Shown: positions 48,248 to 59,479 of the stretch, piece by piece | Layout of the letters: each line of letters opens with the position of its first letter | Position numbering within the stretch: the first letter of the stretch is position 1 | From: Raphanus sativus | Lineage: Eukaryota; Streptophyta; Magnoliopsida; Brassicales; Brassicaceae | Length of the DNA: 64,000 nt | Assembly: GCF_000801105.2 (NCBI RefSeq) | Contig: NC_079516.1 | Span: 22,295,043-22,359,042 of the forward strand | Direction of reading: 5' to 3' | Notes under the pieces: generated by a model | The model's database searches: none | Seen by the model: the letters and a program-made list of their open reading frames with translations, nothing else | Told to the model about the DNA's origin: nothing | Translations under genes and position numbers: made by a program

Positions 48248-50748
48248 TTATAGCGTCCTCTCAAAGTTCTCAATGCGGAAGTGATGGTTTCCACGCTTGG
48301 AATAAATGTATCCTGACATCTCTGTCAGTTCCTCTTGCATTAAATGTAGCGGAGCCATGCTGTCCTTGTTGGTTTGTTGTCGGAATGATGGTGCATCAGT
48401 ATCGATCAATGCGGTAGGAAGAATACCGATCGATGTCGGGATGTCAGTATCGAGCGATTCATGTGTTGGCATGTCGGTCGATTTGCATGGTGAAGGTCGA
48501 GTTGCAAGTTGTCTCTGGATAGCCTTGATCTCCTTGTCTAATCTGTATGTTCGTGGGTGCAAGGTGTTGAAGTTGCCGTCGAATGAGTCATAGATGGCAT
48601 CAAACTTTCTGTTGTACTCCTCCTCTGCAAAATGTAAGGCTTCATATATCTCAGCTATCATCTTGTCAACTTCTTCTTTGGTGTATGTAACTTTCTTCTT
48701 TGAGTGGCTGGATCCTCTGATGTATCTGTCCAGCTTCTCTTCTGTTTCTGGTAGGTATCATGAGCTCTAGCTCCATACTTGGGCTTGTAATGGAATTCTG
48801 AATTCCATCCATCGTGGTTGTTGGTGTCGCAATCGATCGATGCTACTTCCTCGGTGTCGATCGATTGTTGTTGGTTATCGGCTGGTGCTTGTGGAAAAAC
48901 GATCGATATAGGTGTAGGAGTATAGATCGATGAAGATGTCTTCTGTTGAAAATCGAATTGCTTCTGAATCGTTTCCATCTCTTGCTGCAAAGGATCCATT
49001 CTTGTGGATAGTGTATCCATATCATCGCTCATCGAATAGTGGGAATGACCAAGTGTTTCTTCAAAAGAAGATAACTTGTCTTCCAATCTCATAAAGCGTC
49101 TGTCGATCGATCTGGGTTTAGCTGCATCGGTCGATGGTATCCATCTGTCGTCAGCCGATGTTGAGGGCATAGAAATCCGTGCTGGAGTTTCTCTTGTCTC
49201 ATGCTTCAATATGGTGATAACATTGTCTAAAAGCAGCTTCAGGATCTTGGTCAGCCAGGTAATCTTGTCATTGAGCGGATGGTAGACACTATCAAGTTTG
49301 CACTTGAAATCATTCATTGAATCATACTGAATGGTGTAGATCTCATTCAGCTTCTCATTCAACTCCTCTCTGCTGTAAGTAACTTGACCTTAAGGTGTGG
49401 CTTTGGTGAATCTCTCTCGATGCTCTGGTAGGCATAGAAAAGATGGCTCACATAGTGAAGCTCTTTGCAAGATGTCTCGTATGTGGAAGGTGGATACTGG
49501 AATAACCTTTCCCTTAAGGTTTCGCAGACGTCCATACATGTCTCTGTATACGCCATACTTATCCTTCTCCTCCTTTAACTCGGGAAGAACCTCATCGATT
49601 ACTGCAGAGGTGTTTCCGTCGATCGATTTTGTGCCGTCTAGAATCTATTCTATTCTCCTCCCTGTGTTCTTTCTCTCCTGCAAGCTATTGCATAGTCTGT
49701 ATCAGTTATCATCTTCTGATACACTGGATCATCGATTTTCTTGTTGAATAGGTTGTTGGGTCAGTTGGCCATAGCAAGAATGTATGCGATGTCTTCTTTG
49801 GATACTTGTAGGATGCGTCCATCCATAGCTCTTGCATTGCCTTCTAGGTCCCTGAAAATACCAAACTCATATGATGTTAGATATTCACGATCTAACTTAT
49901 TAGAATTATGAAAATGGAATGGTAAGAGTTGAGTATCGATGGATGCAGTTGATTGCTCGTCGATCAATTTCGTGTTGTGTAGCAGATGGGGAAGAATGCA
50001 ACTGAATGCTTCTCCATATGGCTTAGCGTTGGAATGTGGTTGATGCATCTTTTCTGCTTCTAGGGTTTGAGAAATTGTTTCTACCCCGTGGCTTCCTTTA
50101 TAGTACTCTTTATCAACCTATTTTCCAATTTTGGAATTTCCAATTTTGAAATTTCCAAATTTCTTGATTTCCGCTGGACTTGTGTCGATCGATGCATGGG
50201 TAGGCGTGTCGATCGATTTTTCTTCGTATTTTCCTTGCCGCAGACTTGTGTCGATCGATGCGGACGTTGCTGCGTCGCTCGATTCTGGTAGATGGTTCCA
50301 TGTGATGGAGATCCATCTCTAGTGAGAACTCCTTGTTGATCTTTAGCTGGTTCTTCCTTGCAGTTCTCTTCGTGTTCTTCCACATGTTGGGAAGGTGTAG
50401 TAGCTTTTAGGGAAAAGATAGGATAGCAGTATGCTAGCAAGTCATCTCGTGACTTAGAAACTTTCGTATCGATCGATACACAGTAAGTTGTGTCGATCAA
50501 TTTCCCTTTGTCTGATCTCTGGATTGGTTTGTTACTGGTACCTTCCTGGTAGGCTGCTACATACGGTCTTGCTTGGATGAAGGGGTGGGAAACATATTGG
50601 GTGGACACTTGATCTCTGCGAAGGAAAGAGTACTCAATCACTATTTCTTCCCAATAATCTTCATCATACTCATCATCCCTTGTATCCACTGGTGGGTGGT
50701 ACACGTCTTGGGTGTAATTATATGGGATGTTCCTGTTTTAGTCCTCAT
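48248..50748 (-). pseudogene. SIDR-rich retroelement ORF, downstream part
   Basis: Minus-strand frames at 50704-50081, 50048-49761, 49362-48658 and 48661-48248 form one broken coding region. It is rich in SIDT/SIDR words, many encoded by TCGATCGAT. The segment FRDLEGNARAMDGRILQVSK with EDIAYILAMAN (near 49830) and the segment MIAEIYEALHFAEEEYNRKF (48661) resemble Brassica Athila-like ORFs. An acidic repeat, DEYDEDYWEEIVIEYSFLRR, is at 50670-50600. The last two frames overlap by four bases in different phase, a frameshift scar. The function of this protein is unknown; a capsid-like or accessory role is only a guess. Confidence 0.55.
50744..50748. repeat. Tat element target-site duplication CTCAT (left)
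   Basis: CTCAT is repeated at 63393-63397 just after the right LTR. Confidence 0.9.
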
Positions 50749-51319
50749 TGTTGGGCCCAAATATGACCCCCTAGCTAGTGATAGACAATAAGAAATGATA
50801 ACGGGCCGCGAAAGGCCCATCATGAATTCAATCTTCAAAAACAGCTAAGTCAGATCCGGAGGCTGTGAGCTGGAGATGTTCATCAGAGAGGTCAAGGAAA
50901 AGAGGCAGCTCGTTGACAAGTAAACAGGCGCAGGATCCGGTCAAAGAGGTAGCTCGTGGACAAATAATCAGGCGCATGAACCGGTCAAAGGGGAGCTGTT
51001 ACAAATCCCTCAAATCACGGAGGGGATCTCGGGAACCAGTTGGCTACGATCAAGCGGGACCTGAGGCTATTTAAAGAAGACATCAAACAATAATTAAGGG
51101 ATCCGCATTCTTACGATTCATAAGCAATAGCTCTCAAATTCATTACTTTCCTTGTAAACGTTATAAACATCTCTTGTAAACAATTCTTACAAAAATCATC
51201 AATAAAATCATTCATTCATCTTTTAAGTTCTTACGGGATTCATGCCACGTTATATTTCCCTAACCTTTTCCTAAATCTTAACCTGACCTAAAATCAGGAG
51301 GTGAATTTAATCCCTCACA
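50749..51319 (+). repeat. Tat 5' LTR (571 bp)
   Basis: Starts TGTTGGGCCC and ends CCCTCACA. Identical in length to the 3' LTR. Confidence 0.93.
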
Positions 51320-51320
51320 A

Positions 51321-51338
51321 TTGGCGCCGTCTGTGGGG
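51321..51338 (+). promoter_or_regulatory. Tat primer-binding site
   Basis: TTGGCGCCGTCTGTGGGG begins one base after the LTR. This TGGCGCCG-type site is common in Tat-like elements. The priming tRNA is not certain (Asp-type is plausible). Confidence 0.7.
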
Positions 51339-51410
51339 AAGAAACAATGGAATCCCTTACTCCAATTTAAGGATGAATCCAGTCGATCAGACAACAAATT
51401 CATCTAACCG

Positions 51411-51631
51411 ATGAACAGTATCCCGATGAACAGTACTCGGATGAACAGTACTGGATGAACAGTATCTCGATGAACAGTATCTCGGTGAACAGTATCTCGA
51501 TGAACAGTATCTCGGTGAACAGTATCCCGATGAACAGTATCCCGATGAACAGTATCCCGATGAACAGTACTCGGATGAACAGTACTGGAAGAACAGTATC
51601 TCGATGAACAGTATCTCGATGAACAGTGCTG
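51411..51631 (+). repeat. 15-bp minisatellite GATGAACAGTATCTC
   Basis: About 15 copies of a 14-16-bp unit carrying ATGAACAGT. Because most units are 15 bp, one frame reads repeated Met-Asn-Ser-x-x pentapeptides and the opposite strand also stays open. The array lies between the primer site and the gag body and supplies its first ATG codons. Confidence 0.9.
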
Positions 51632-52680
51632 GAGCAGCCAGCACGAGAACCTCCAATGGGATCGATCCAGGGCTCCCAGCCCTCGTTACCCCTCAGCACC
51701 AACCTGCTCCGAACCAGACGGAGGCTCAGCTCTCTGAGATCCGTCGCATGATGATGCAGCTGGTAGAAAAAGCTCAAGAAGGTGAGCGTACAATGCAACA
51801 GCTAGCCGCTCGACAGCAACGATTCGAAGAGGTCACTAGATCTCGAACCGCAACAACCCGACCACCACAACGTCAGGGCTTGGGAGTGACCTTCCGAGAT
51901 CGAATAACTGACCCCTCGTTCCCTCGAGGATGTCTCGACTTTTCCCTTGATAACACTGGATGAGGAGAACAGGGACCAACTTTCCAAACGCCTCATGCTA
52001 GGACATCTCCCGTGTTCAGTCCACCCCTCACCAGTGCTATGGGAAGCAACATAGCATCGACTAGCTCTATTCCCGATCAGGTTACTGGTCAGAGCGCTCG
52101 CTTACCTCCTCCACCACCTATTCTTAGGTCAGGAGAAGGAGTATCCGACCGTCCGGGGGCAGAACGTCAGCTCCGGTGTTTCGGGCCAAAAACCTAAACA
52201 CGAATCCGGGCGAACATCAAAGGACGGATGCTGATCCTACAGCTCGCCCCACTAACCTAACTCGTCAAAATAACCCAATAGCCAGAGAGCAAATCAGCCC
52301 ACCGAGCACTTGGAAAAATGATCGAACACGATTCCATCAGGGACCTGTTCGCCAGGTACATGTTCGCCAGGTACCTAACGATGATCCGATTGTCCTTCCT
52401 CTAGAGGGACCAGAGCCTATTCGTAGAGATATGGAGCGGACTCACGCAGCTCTCCAAAAGCTGGGTGCTCAAGTCCACAAGGCAACGAGCTCAGCTCCCG
52501 AGATCGAGAGCTTGATCGAGGAGACCTGTGGAACTCCATTCACTGACAGAATTGCCAACACTTACATAAGAGACACCCGAAAAATTAGGATTCCCGAAGG
52601 CTTACCTGAGAGCCTTCCGGCTAGCTATCGTGAAAGCTCTTGGAGGATCAGATATATGTCAAAACTCCGTCAACTCTATT
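51604..52680 (+). pseudogene. Tat gag (stop, frameshift, core apparently deleted)
   Basis: From 51604 the frame opens MNSISMNSAG and runs through a Gln/Glu-rich probable coiled coil (QLSEIRRMMMQLVEKAQEGE) to an in-frame TGA at 51961. It resumes to about 52197 and shifts frame. It then continues as PFTDRIANTYIRDTRKIRIPE, the usual lead-in to the plant gag domain. At about 52600 it jumps almost at once to sequence that normally precedes protease. The gag core and zinc knuckle seem to be missing, so this copy could not build particles. Confidence 0.75.
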
Positions 52681-53234
52681 AAGAATCACGTACGGAAGGC
52701 TGTGTCTAACACTGGACCTAAGCCTCCTAACTCCGAGTCCAATACTGAGATTTCTTTCTGGGAAAGCGAGACCTCAAACCTTGACAGACCTCACGATGAC
52801 GCGCTGATCGTCACCCTGAACATCGCAGGATATGAGGTCCCTAAACTCATGATAGACACAGGAAGCTTTGTTGACCTTATTTTCTACAACACCCTAAAAG
52901 GGATGGAAATAGACGACTACAAAATTATTGGCCAAAAAGCTAATCTCGTAGGCTTTTCCGGAGAAACAACTACCTCATTGGGAACTATTAAGCTCCCAAT
53001 TATAGCTGGCGGAATCATGAAATGATGAATTTCATAGTCATCGACAGACCTTCCCCGTTTCACGCGATCCTAGGAAGACCTTGGATCCATAAAATGAAAT
53101 CAGTATCTTCAACTTATCACCAATGTGTGAAATTCCCGACACCTGAAGGGATATCTACCGTGCATGGTAACCACAAGATCTCCGGGATCTGTTACCTAGG
53201 AGGATTCAAAATTCTCAAAGAATCACCCCAATAG
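52681..53234 (+). pseudogene. Tat aspartic protease (frameshifted)
   Basis: Sequence from ALIVTLNIAGYEVPKLMIDT leads into the active-site motif DTGS, with its Asp at 52855. It continues as FYNTLKGMEID and LVGFSGETTTSLGTI. A frameshift near 53020 breaks GGIMK from MNFIVIDRPSPFHAILGRPW, the usual flap and C-terminal part. The enzyme would cleave the polyprotein. Confidence 0.8.
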
Positions 53235-53339
53235 CAATTACAGATCCAGGAGGATCGTGAGATACAACAGAATATTTGAGGTCCCCCTAAGAACCTCACC
53301 GAGCAAGTTAGTATCGACGACTCAAATCCTGAAAAGCAA

Positions 53340-53853
53340 GTGAGTATCGGATCCGAGCTACCTCTCCAGACTAAGAAGGAGCTCATCGACTTTCTAAAAA
53401 GCAACGTCGGAACCTTTGCATGGATTACCTGTGACATGAAGGGTATAAACGATGACGTCACTATTCACAAGCTTAATGTAGACCCCACTTTCAAACCGAT
53501 CAAACAAAAGCGTCGCAAGCTAGGCCTAGAAAATGCTCAAGCTGTTAACGACGAGGTTGACCGATTTACGAAAGCTGGGTCCATTCGTGAGGTACATTAC
53601 CCAGACTGGCTAGATAATCCAGTAGTTGTAAAAAAGAAGAACGGGAAATGGAGAATCTGCGTAGATTTCACCGACCTAAATAAAGCTTGTCCCAAAGACA
53701 GCTTCCCGTTACCTCACATCGATCGTTTGGTCGAGGCCACTGCTGGCCACCAGCTCATGTCCTTCATGGATGCCTTTTCAGGGTACAATCAAATCATGAT
53801 GGATCCCGACGATCAAGAGAAAACCGCATTCATAACTGAACGAGGGACCTATT
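53340..53853 (+). pseudogene. Tat reverse transcriptase, 5' part
   Basis: The frame starts MSIGSELPLQTKKELIDFL and carries the standard gypsy blocks KKKNGKWRICVDFTDLNKAC, FPLPHIDRLV and FMDAFSGYNQI. It stops at ERGTY, where the nested element enters at 53854. The catalytic half continues after 57593. Confidence 0.9.
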
Positions 53854-54639
53854 TGATGTGCCCTGAATCAGCAGCAGAAACAAATCAAGATAGTTTGGCT
53901 TATGTGTTTGGATCAAACGAGATGGGCTTGATGATTTATGAAAAATATGTTTATAAACATATTTCAGCCCAAAGAAAGAAGAGCCCAATAAGAAAATACA
54001 AGCCATGGCCAAATAATATATCAATTTGACGGTAATTCAGAGATCGTCAAGCTGGCAGAAGCACGAGATCAACCGAAGAGTTATTCACTCCAAATCGTCC
54101 AACTTTGGTCAAGTCATCATTTCTTGGTCAATTCAAAGTCTTTGGTCAAGTCTTCATTGTTTTCATAAATTGCTAAATTCTATGTTGACTAGCCTTTTGT
54201 ATTCCAACCTTTTGTATTTCTTGCCTATTATATAAAGGCCATTTGATCAATGAAATAAAATAAGTTTTGAGTGTTTATTTTTGGAACCTTGAGAGGGTAT
54301 CTCACTTTTCTTGTTCTTGGTGTGGTTAGCTCCAAGTAACACTCTCTTTCTCGTTGGACCGGTGCGTCACATCCGGCAACAGATCGAGTTTGCTTCTTTG
54401 TCGGACCTGTGAGTCATATCAGGCGACAATGAAGCACCTCTGGTAGTATCATTGGGTCATTCCGCAACCCTTTGTGTCACCGTTCAATCCATCAGTTCTC
54501 TTCGGAGTTCACCTCTGGTAGTATCATCGGGCCTTCCGCAACCCTTTGTGTCACCGTTCATCCCACCAGTTCTCAATCCTCTCGGATCTGAGTTCATATC
54601 ATCTGTACCGGTAGAGTGATCCGTATTTTGGTTTTATCA
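53854..54639 (+). repeat. TRIM-like LTR copy 1
   Basis: 786 bp. It contains TATATAAAGG (about 54228) as a likely promoter TATA box, then AATAAA. It also has an internal duplication of about 80 bp around CACCTCTGGTAGTATCAT(T/C)GGG. Confidence 0.92.
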
Positions 54640-54835
54640 AGTGGTATCAGAGCCACTCAACTGGTACTTGTCTGTTCATTTTTTTCTCATCTTTCCATCT
54701 TCTTCATCCATCTTCTACCTTTCATCTTCTTTTCTTAAAAAAAAAAAAAGAGTTCTATGAAAAGCCAAGAGATCATTCTATCTGAAGCTAAAGAAAGACA
54801 GATTTGAGGGCAAATCTTTTTAAAGAAGGAGGGAA
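54640..54835 (+). other. TRIM-like internal region 1 (primer site and purine tract)
   Basis: Primer site TGGTATCAGAGCC at 54642-54654, a CT-rich middle, an A13 run, and a purine-rich end. Near-identical to internal region 3. Confidence 0.88.
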
Positions 54836-55621
54836 TGATGTGCCCTGAATCAGCAGCAGAAACAAATCAAGATAGTTTGGCTTATGTGTTTGGATCAAAC
54901 GAGATGGGCTTGATGATTTATGAAAAATATGTTTATAAACATATTTCAGCCCAAAGAAAGAAGAGCCCAATAAGAAAATACAAGCCATGGCCAAATAATA
55001 TATCAATTTGACGGTAATTCAGAGATCGTCAAGCTGGCAGAAGCACGAGATCAACCGAAGAGTTATTCACTCCAAATCGTCCAACTTTGGTCAAGTCATC
55101 ATTTCTTGGTCAATTCAAAGTCTTTGGTCAAGTCTTCATTGTTTTCATAAATTGCTAAATTCTATGTTGACTAGCCTTTTGTATTCCAACCTTTTGTATT
55201 TCTTGCCTATTATATAAAGGCCATTTGATCAATGAAATAAAATAAGTTTTGAGTGTTTATTTTTGGAACCTTGAGAGGGTATCTCACTTTTCTTGTTCTT
55301 GGTGTGGTTAGCTCCAAGTAACACTCTCTTTCTCGTTGGACCGGTGCGTCACATCCGGCAACAGATCGAGTTTGCTTCTTTGTCGGACCTGTGAGTCATA
55401 TCAGGCGACAATGAAGCACCTCTGGTAGTATCATTGGGTCATTCCGCAACCCTTTGTGTCACCGTTCAATCCATCAGTTCTCTTCGGAGTTCACCTCTGG
55501 TAGTATCATCGGGCCTTCCGCAACCCTTTGTGTCACCGTTCATCCCACCAGTTCTCAATCCTCTCGGATCTGAGTTCATATCATCTGTACCGGTAGAGTG
55601 ATCCGTATTTTGGTTCTATCA
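54836..55621 (+). repeat. TRIM-like LTR copy 2
   Basis: 786 bp. One base differs at its very end (TTCTATCA in place of TTTTATCA). Confidence 0.92.
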
Positions 55622-55819
55622 AGTGGTATCAGAGCCACTCAACCGGTACTATCTGTTCATTTTTCTCATCTTTCCGTCTTCTTCATCCATCTTTTACCTT
55701 TCTTCTTCTTTTCTTAAAAAAAAAAAAAAAAAAAGAATTCTACGAAAAGCCAAGAGATCATTCTACTGTTGCTAAAGAAAGACAGATTTGAGGGCAAATC
55801 TTTTTAAAGAATGAGGGAA
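55622..55819 (+). other. TRIM-like internal region 2 (divergent)
   Basis: 198 bp. It has the same primer site but roughly a dozen base differences and indels from regions 1 and 3, including GAATTCTACG for GAGTTCTATG, CTACTGTTGCTAAAG for CTATCTGAAGCTAAAG, and AATGAGGG for AAGGAGGG. Confidence 0.88.
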
Positions 55820-56605
55820 TGATGTGCCCTGAATCAGCAGCAGAAACAAATCAAGATAGTTTGGCTTATGTGTTTGGATCAAACGAGATGGGCTTGATGA
55901 TTTATGAAAAATATGTTTATAAACATATTTCAGCCCAAAGAAAGAAGAGCCCAATAAGAAAATACAAGCCATGGCCAAATAATATATCAATTTGACGGTA
56001 ATTCAGAGATCGTCAAGCTGGCAGAAGCACGAGATCAACCGAAGAGTTATTCACTCCAAATCGTCCAACTTTGGTCAAGTCATCATTTCTTGGTCAATTC
56101 AAAGTCTTTGGTCAAGTCTTCATTGTTTTCATAAATTGCTAAATTCTATGTTGACTAGCCTTTTGTATTCCAACCTTTTGTATTTCTTGCCTATTATATA
56201 AAGGCCATTTGATCAATGAAATAAAATAAGTTTTGAGTGTTTATTTTTGGAACCTTGAGAGGGTATCTCACTTTTCTTGTTCTTGGTGTGGTTAGCTCCA
56301 AGTAACACTCTCTTTCTCGTTGGACCGGTGCGTCACATCCGGCAACAGATCGAGTTTGCTTCTTTGTCGGACCTGTGAGTCATATCAGGCGACAATGAAG
56401 CACCTCTGGTAGTATCATTGGGTCATTCCGCAACCCTTTGTGTCACCGTTCAATCCATCAGTTCTCTTCGGAGTTCACCTCTGGTAGTATCATCGGGCCT
56501 TCCGCAACCCTTTGTGTCACCGTTCATCCCACCAGTTCTCAATCCTCTCGGATCTGAGTTCATATCATCTGTACCGGTAGAGTGATCCGTATTTTGGTTT
56601 TATCA
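55820..56605 (+). repeat. TRIM-like LTR copy 3
   Basis: 786 bp. No difference from copy 1 was noticed by eye. Confidence 0.92.
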
Positions 56606-56802
56606 AGTGGTATCAGAGCCACTCAACCGGTACTTGTCTGTTCATTTTTTTCTCATCTTTCCATCTTCTTCATCCATCTTCTACCTTTCATCTTCTTTTC
56701 TTAAAAAAAAAAAAAAGAGTTCTATGAAAAGCCAAGAGATCATTCTATCTGAAGCTAAAGAAAGACAGATTTGAGGGCAAATCTTTTTAAAGAAGGAGGG
56801 AA
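56606..56802 (+). other. TRIM-like internal region 3
   Basis: 197 bp. Differs from region 1 by one base (CCGG for CTGG) and one extra A in the A-run. Confidence 0.88.
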
Positions 56803-57588
56803 TGATGTGCCCTGAATCAGCAGCAAAAACAAATCAAGATAGTTTGGCTTATGTGTTTGGATCAAACGAGATGGGCTTGATGATTTATGAAAAATATGTT
56901 TATAAACATATTTCAGCCCAAAGAAAGAAGAGCCCAATAAGAAAATACAAGCCATGGCCAAATAATATATCAATTTGACGGTAATTCAGAGATCGTCAAG
57001 CTGGCAGAAGCACGAGATCAACCGAAGAGTTATTCACTCCAAATCGTCCAACTTTGGTCAAGTCATCATTTCTTGGTCAATTCAAAGTCTTTGGTCAAGT
57101 CTTCATTGTTTTCATAAATTGCTAAATTCTATGTTGACTAGCCTTTTGTATTCCAACCTTTTGTATTTCTTGCCTATTATATAAAGGCCATTTGATCAAT
57201 GAAATAAAATAAGTTTTGAGTGTTTATTTTTGGAACCTTGAGAGGGTATCTCACTTTTCTTGTTCTTGGTGTGGTTAGCTCCAAGTAACACTCTCTTTCT
57301 CGTTGGACCGGTGCGTCACATCCGGCAACAGATCGAGTTTGCTTCTTTGTCGGACCTGTGAGTCATATCAGGCGACAATGAAGCACCTCTGGTAGTATCA
57401 TTGGGTCATTCCGCAACCCTTTGTGTCACCGTTCAATCCATCAGTTCTCTTCGGAGTTCACCTCTGGTAGTATCATCGGGCCTTCCGCAACCCTTTGTGT
57501 CACCGTTCATCCCACCAGTTCTCAATCCTCTCGGATCTGAGTTCATATCATCTGTACCGGTAGAGTGATCCGTATTTTGGTTTTATCA
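56803..57588 (+). repeat. TRIM-like LTR copy 4
   Basis: 786 bp. One base differs near the start (GCAAAAAC for GCAGAAAC). It ends TTTTATCA directly before the right CTATT. Confidence 0.92.
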
Positions 57589-57593
57589 CTATT

Positions 57594-57961
57594 GCTATAA
57601 GGTCATGCCATTCGGTTTAAAAAATGCAGGAGCTACCTATCAAAGGCTAGTGAATAAAATGTTCGCTGGCCAGCTCGGGAAAACCATGGAGGTCTATATT
57701 GATGATATGCTAGTCAAATCCTCAATTGGAGAAAACCACATTTCCCACCTAAGGGAATGCTTCGATATCCTCAACAAATACGATATGAAGCTCAACCCTG
57801 CTAAGTGCATCTTCGGGGTACCTTCAAGCGAGTTCCTCGGCTACCTCATAACCGAAAGAGGCATCGAAGCCAACCCTAAACAGATAGCTACCTTTCAGGA
57901 AATGCCGTCACCTAAGACAACCAGAGAGGTACAGACATTGACTGGACGAATCGCAGCATAA
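57594..57961 (+). pseudogene. Tat reverse transcriptase, 3' part (YIDD)
   Basis: Resumes after the nested element with MPFGLKNAGATYQRLVNKMF. The catalytic YIDD is at 57695-57706. NPAKCIFGV and FLGYLITERGIEANP follow. It ends GRIAA and then hits a TAA, where intact relatives continue into RNase H. Confidence 0.9.
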
Positions 57962-58500
57962 ATCGATTCATATCCAGGTCCACCGATAAGTGCCTCCCAT
58001 TCTACAAACTTCTAAAAAATAATAAGAAGTTCTTATGGGACGAAAAGTGCGAGGAAGCCTTCAAACAATTGAAAGCTTACTTCTCCGAACCTCCGATCCT
58101 GGCTAAACCAGTATGAGAGAACCGCTATATCTTTACCTCGCCGTAACAACCGCTGCAGTTAGTGGTCTGCAGGTACGAGAAGAGCAAAACGAGCAAAGAC
58201 CTGTCTATTATACCAGCAAGAGTCTGATAGACGCCGAAACTAGATACCCTACTATGGAAAAACTAGCTCTAGCTGTCGTAACAGCTGCCAGAAAATTGTG
58301 ACCTTATTTCCAATCGCACTCAATCGTCGTAATGACTTCACAACCATTGCGAACAATTTTGCACAGCCCTAGCCAATCATGACGATTTGCTAAATGGGCC
58401 ATAGAGCTCAGTGAATACGATATCGAGTATAGACCTAGAGCAGCAGCAAAAGCTCAGGTCCTTGCCGATTTCATAATCGAGCTAGCTTCCGAACAACTAG
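57962..58500 (+). pseudogene. Tat first RNase H (retroviral type, broken)
   Basis: Pieces such as NRFISRSTDKCLPFYKLLK, FKQLKAYFSEPPIL, VYYTSKSLIDAETRYPTMEK and KWAIELSEYDIEYRPR occur in shifting frames with several stops. This domain degrades the RNA template during reverse transcription. Confidence 0.75.
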
Positions 58501-59428
58501 ACTTGGAAACGGAAGCTCTGAAGTGGAGTCTGTACATTGACGAGCCTCGCCAAGACAAGGTTCTGGCATCGGTCTAAGGCTGACCTCCTCAGCTGGAGAA
58601 ACCATCCAACAATCCTACAGGCTCGGATTCAGCGCTTCTAATAACGAGGCTGAATACGAAGCATTAATTGCAGGATTAAAACTCGTCCTAAGCCTCGGAA
58701 TTCGAGAGCTGAACGCTTATAGTGATTCACAGCTAGTAGCTAGCCAGTTCCACGGCGAGTATGAAACAAGGGACGAAAGAATGGGGGCATACGTAGAAGT
58801 TGTCCGGAACCTCACTAAGCAGTTCAACAGATTTGAACTAACAAGGATCCCACGAGGAGAGAACTCCTCAGCAGACGCGCTGGCTGCTTTAGCGTCAACA
58901 TCAGACCCCCTCGTAAAATGGATCATACCCGTAAAGGGAATCGAAAAGCAAAATATCGACATAGCTACCAAAGCTGAGATCGATAGCAAGCCAAAAGAGC
59001 AAACGGAAGGTAGCTACCCCCAGACGGTAGCAACCCAAGTTCTTACAACGTACTGGTTCCCAAAAACCAGAATTCGTAGCTTTAAAAAGCATACCTCCGG
59101 GGGCAAGATCCAGACCTCGGATTCACCTGTCCACGCAGCCAGGACCAGGAGTCGTTCTGCTTTTGAAAGCGCATCCGAAGAAACGACCCAGACTCCGGAG
59201 AACAACACCAGAACTGGAGATATTCCTCAGAATTCAGACTCCTTCGAGCCTAATCCGACCAATATCTCCAGGGGCAATAAGACATCAGGTCACGACACTC
59301 AGGGACCTGGACAAGACATATCAGGTCACGACACTCAGGGACCTGAACAAGACCCACCCTCATCTCTTCATGACAAAATCATTGGGAGAGAGGATTGGAG
59401 AATACCGATCATGCAGTACATCTTGTAG
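58501..59428 (+). pseudogene. Tat second (archaeal-type) RNase H and linker
   Basis: Pieces SNNEAEYEALIAGLKL, AYSDSQLVASQFHGEY and SSADALAALAST carry the acidic residues of an archaeal-type RNase H. An open frame at 58781-59428 contains the C-terminal part. The long linker that follows is Ser/Thr/Gln-rich and contains a tandem SGHDTQGPxQD repeat (about 59285-59355). A second RNase H is diagnostic of the Tat lineage. A frameshift near 58570 separates the N-terminal part. Confidence 0.8.
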
Positions 59429-59479
59429 GGTAAGATCCCCTCCAATAAGTGGGAGGCCCGAAAACTCAAAGCATTAAGC

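Larger units (their letters stand above)
53854..57588 (+). mobile_element. Tandem TRIM-like LTR multimer (4 LTRs, 3 internal regions)
   Basis: A 3,735-bp insertion flanked by CTATT (53849-53853 and 57589-57593). It consists of four 786-bp LTRs (53854-54639, 54836-55621, 55820-56605, 56803-57588) separated by internal regions of 196, 198 and 197 bp. LTRs start TGATGTGCCC and end TTATCA. Each internal region begins with a TGGTATCAGAGCC primer site (initiator tRNA-Met type) and ends with a purine tract (GAAGGAGGGAA). No coding capacity, so it is of the TRIM class and would depend on another element. I saw two single-base differences among the LTRs: TTCTATCA at the end of LTR2 and GCAAAAAC near the start of LTR4. 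Internal regions 1 and 3 are almost identical, while region 2 differs at many sites. Confidence 0.93.

Noticed and set aside
51387..51798. Minus-strand frames with repeated YCSSGYCSS
   Set aside because: Reverse reading of the 15-bp gag minisatellite; not a protein gene.
53830..57184. Repeated 69-72-codon frames every ~983 bp
   Set aside because: They lie within the LTRs of the TRIM-like multimer, identical by duplication, with no coding features.
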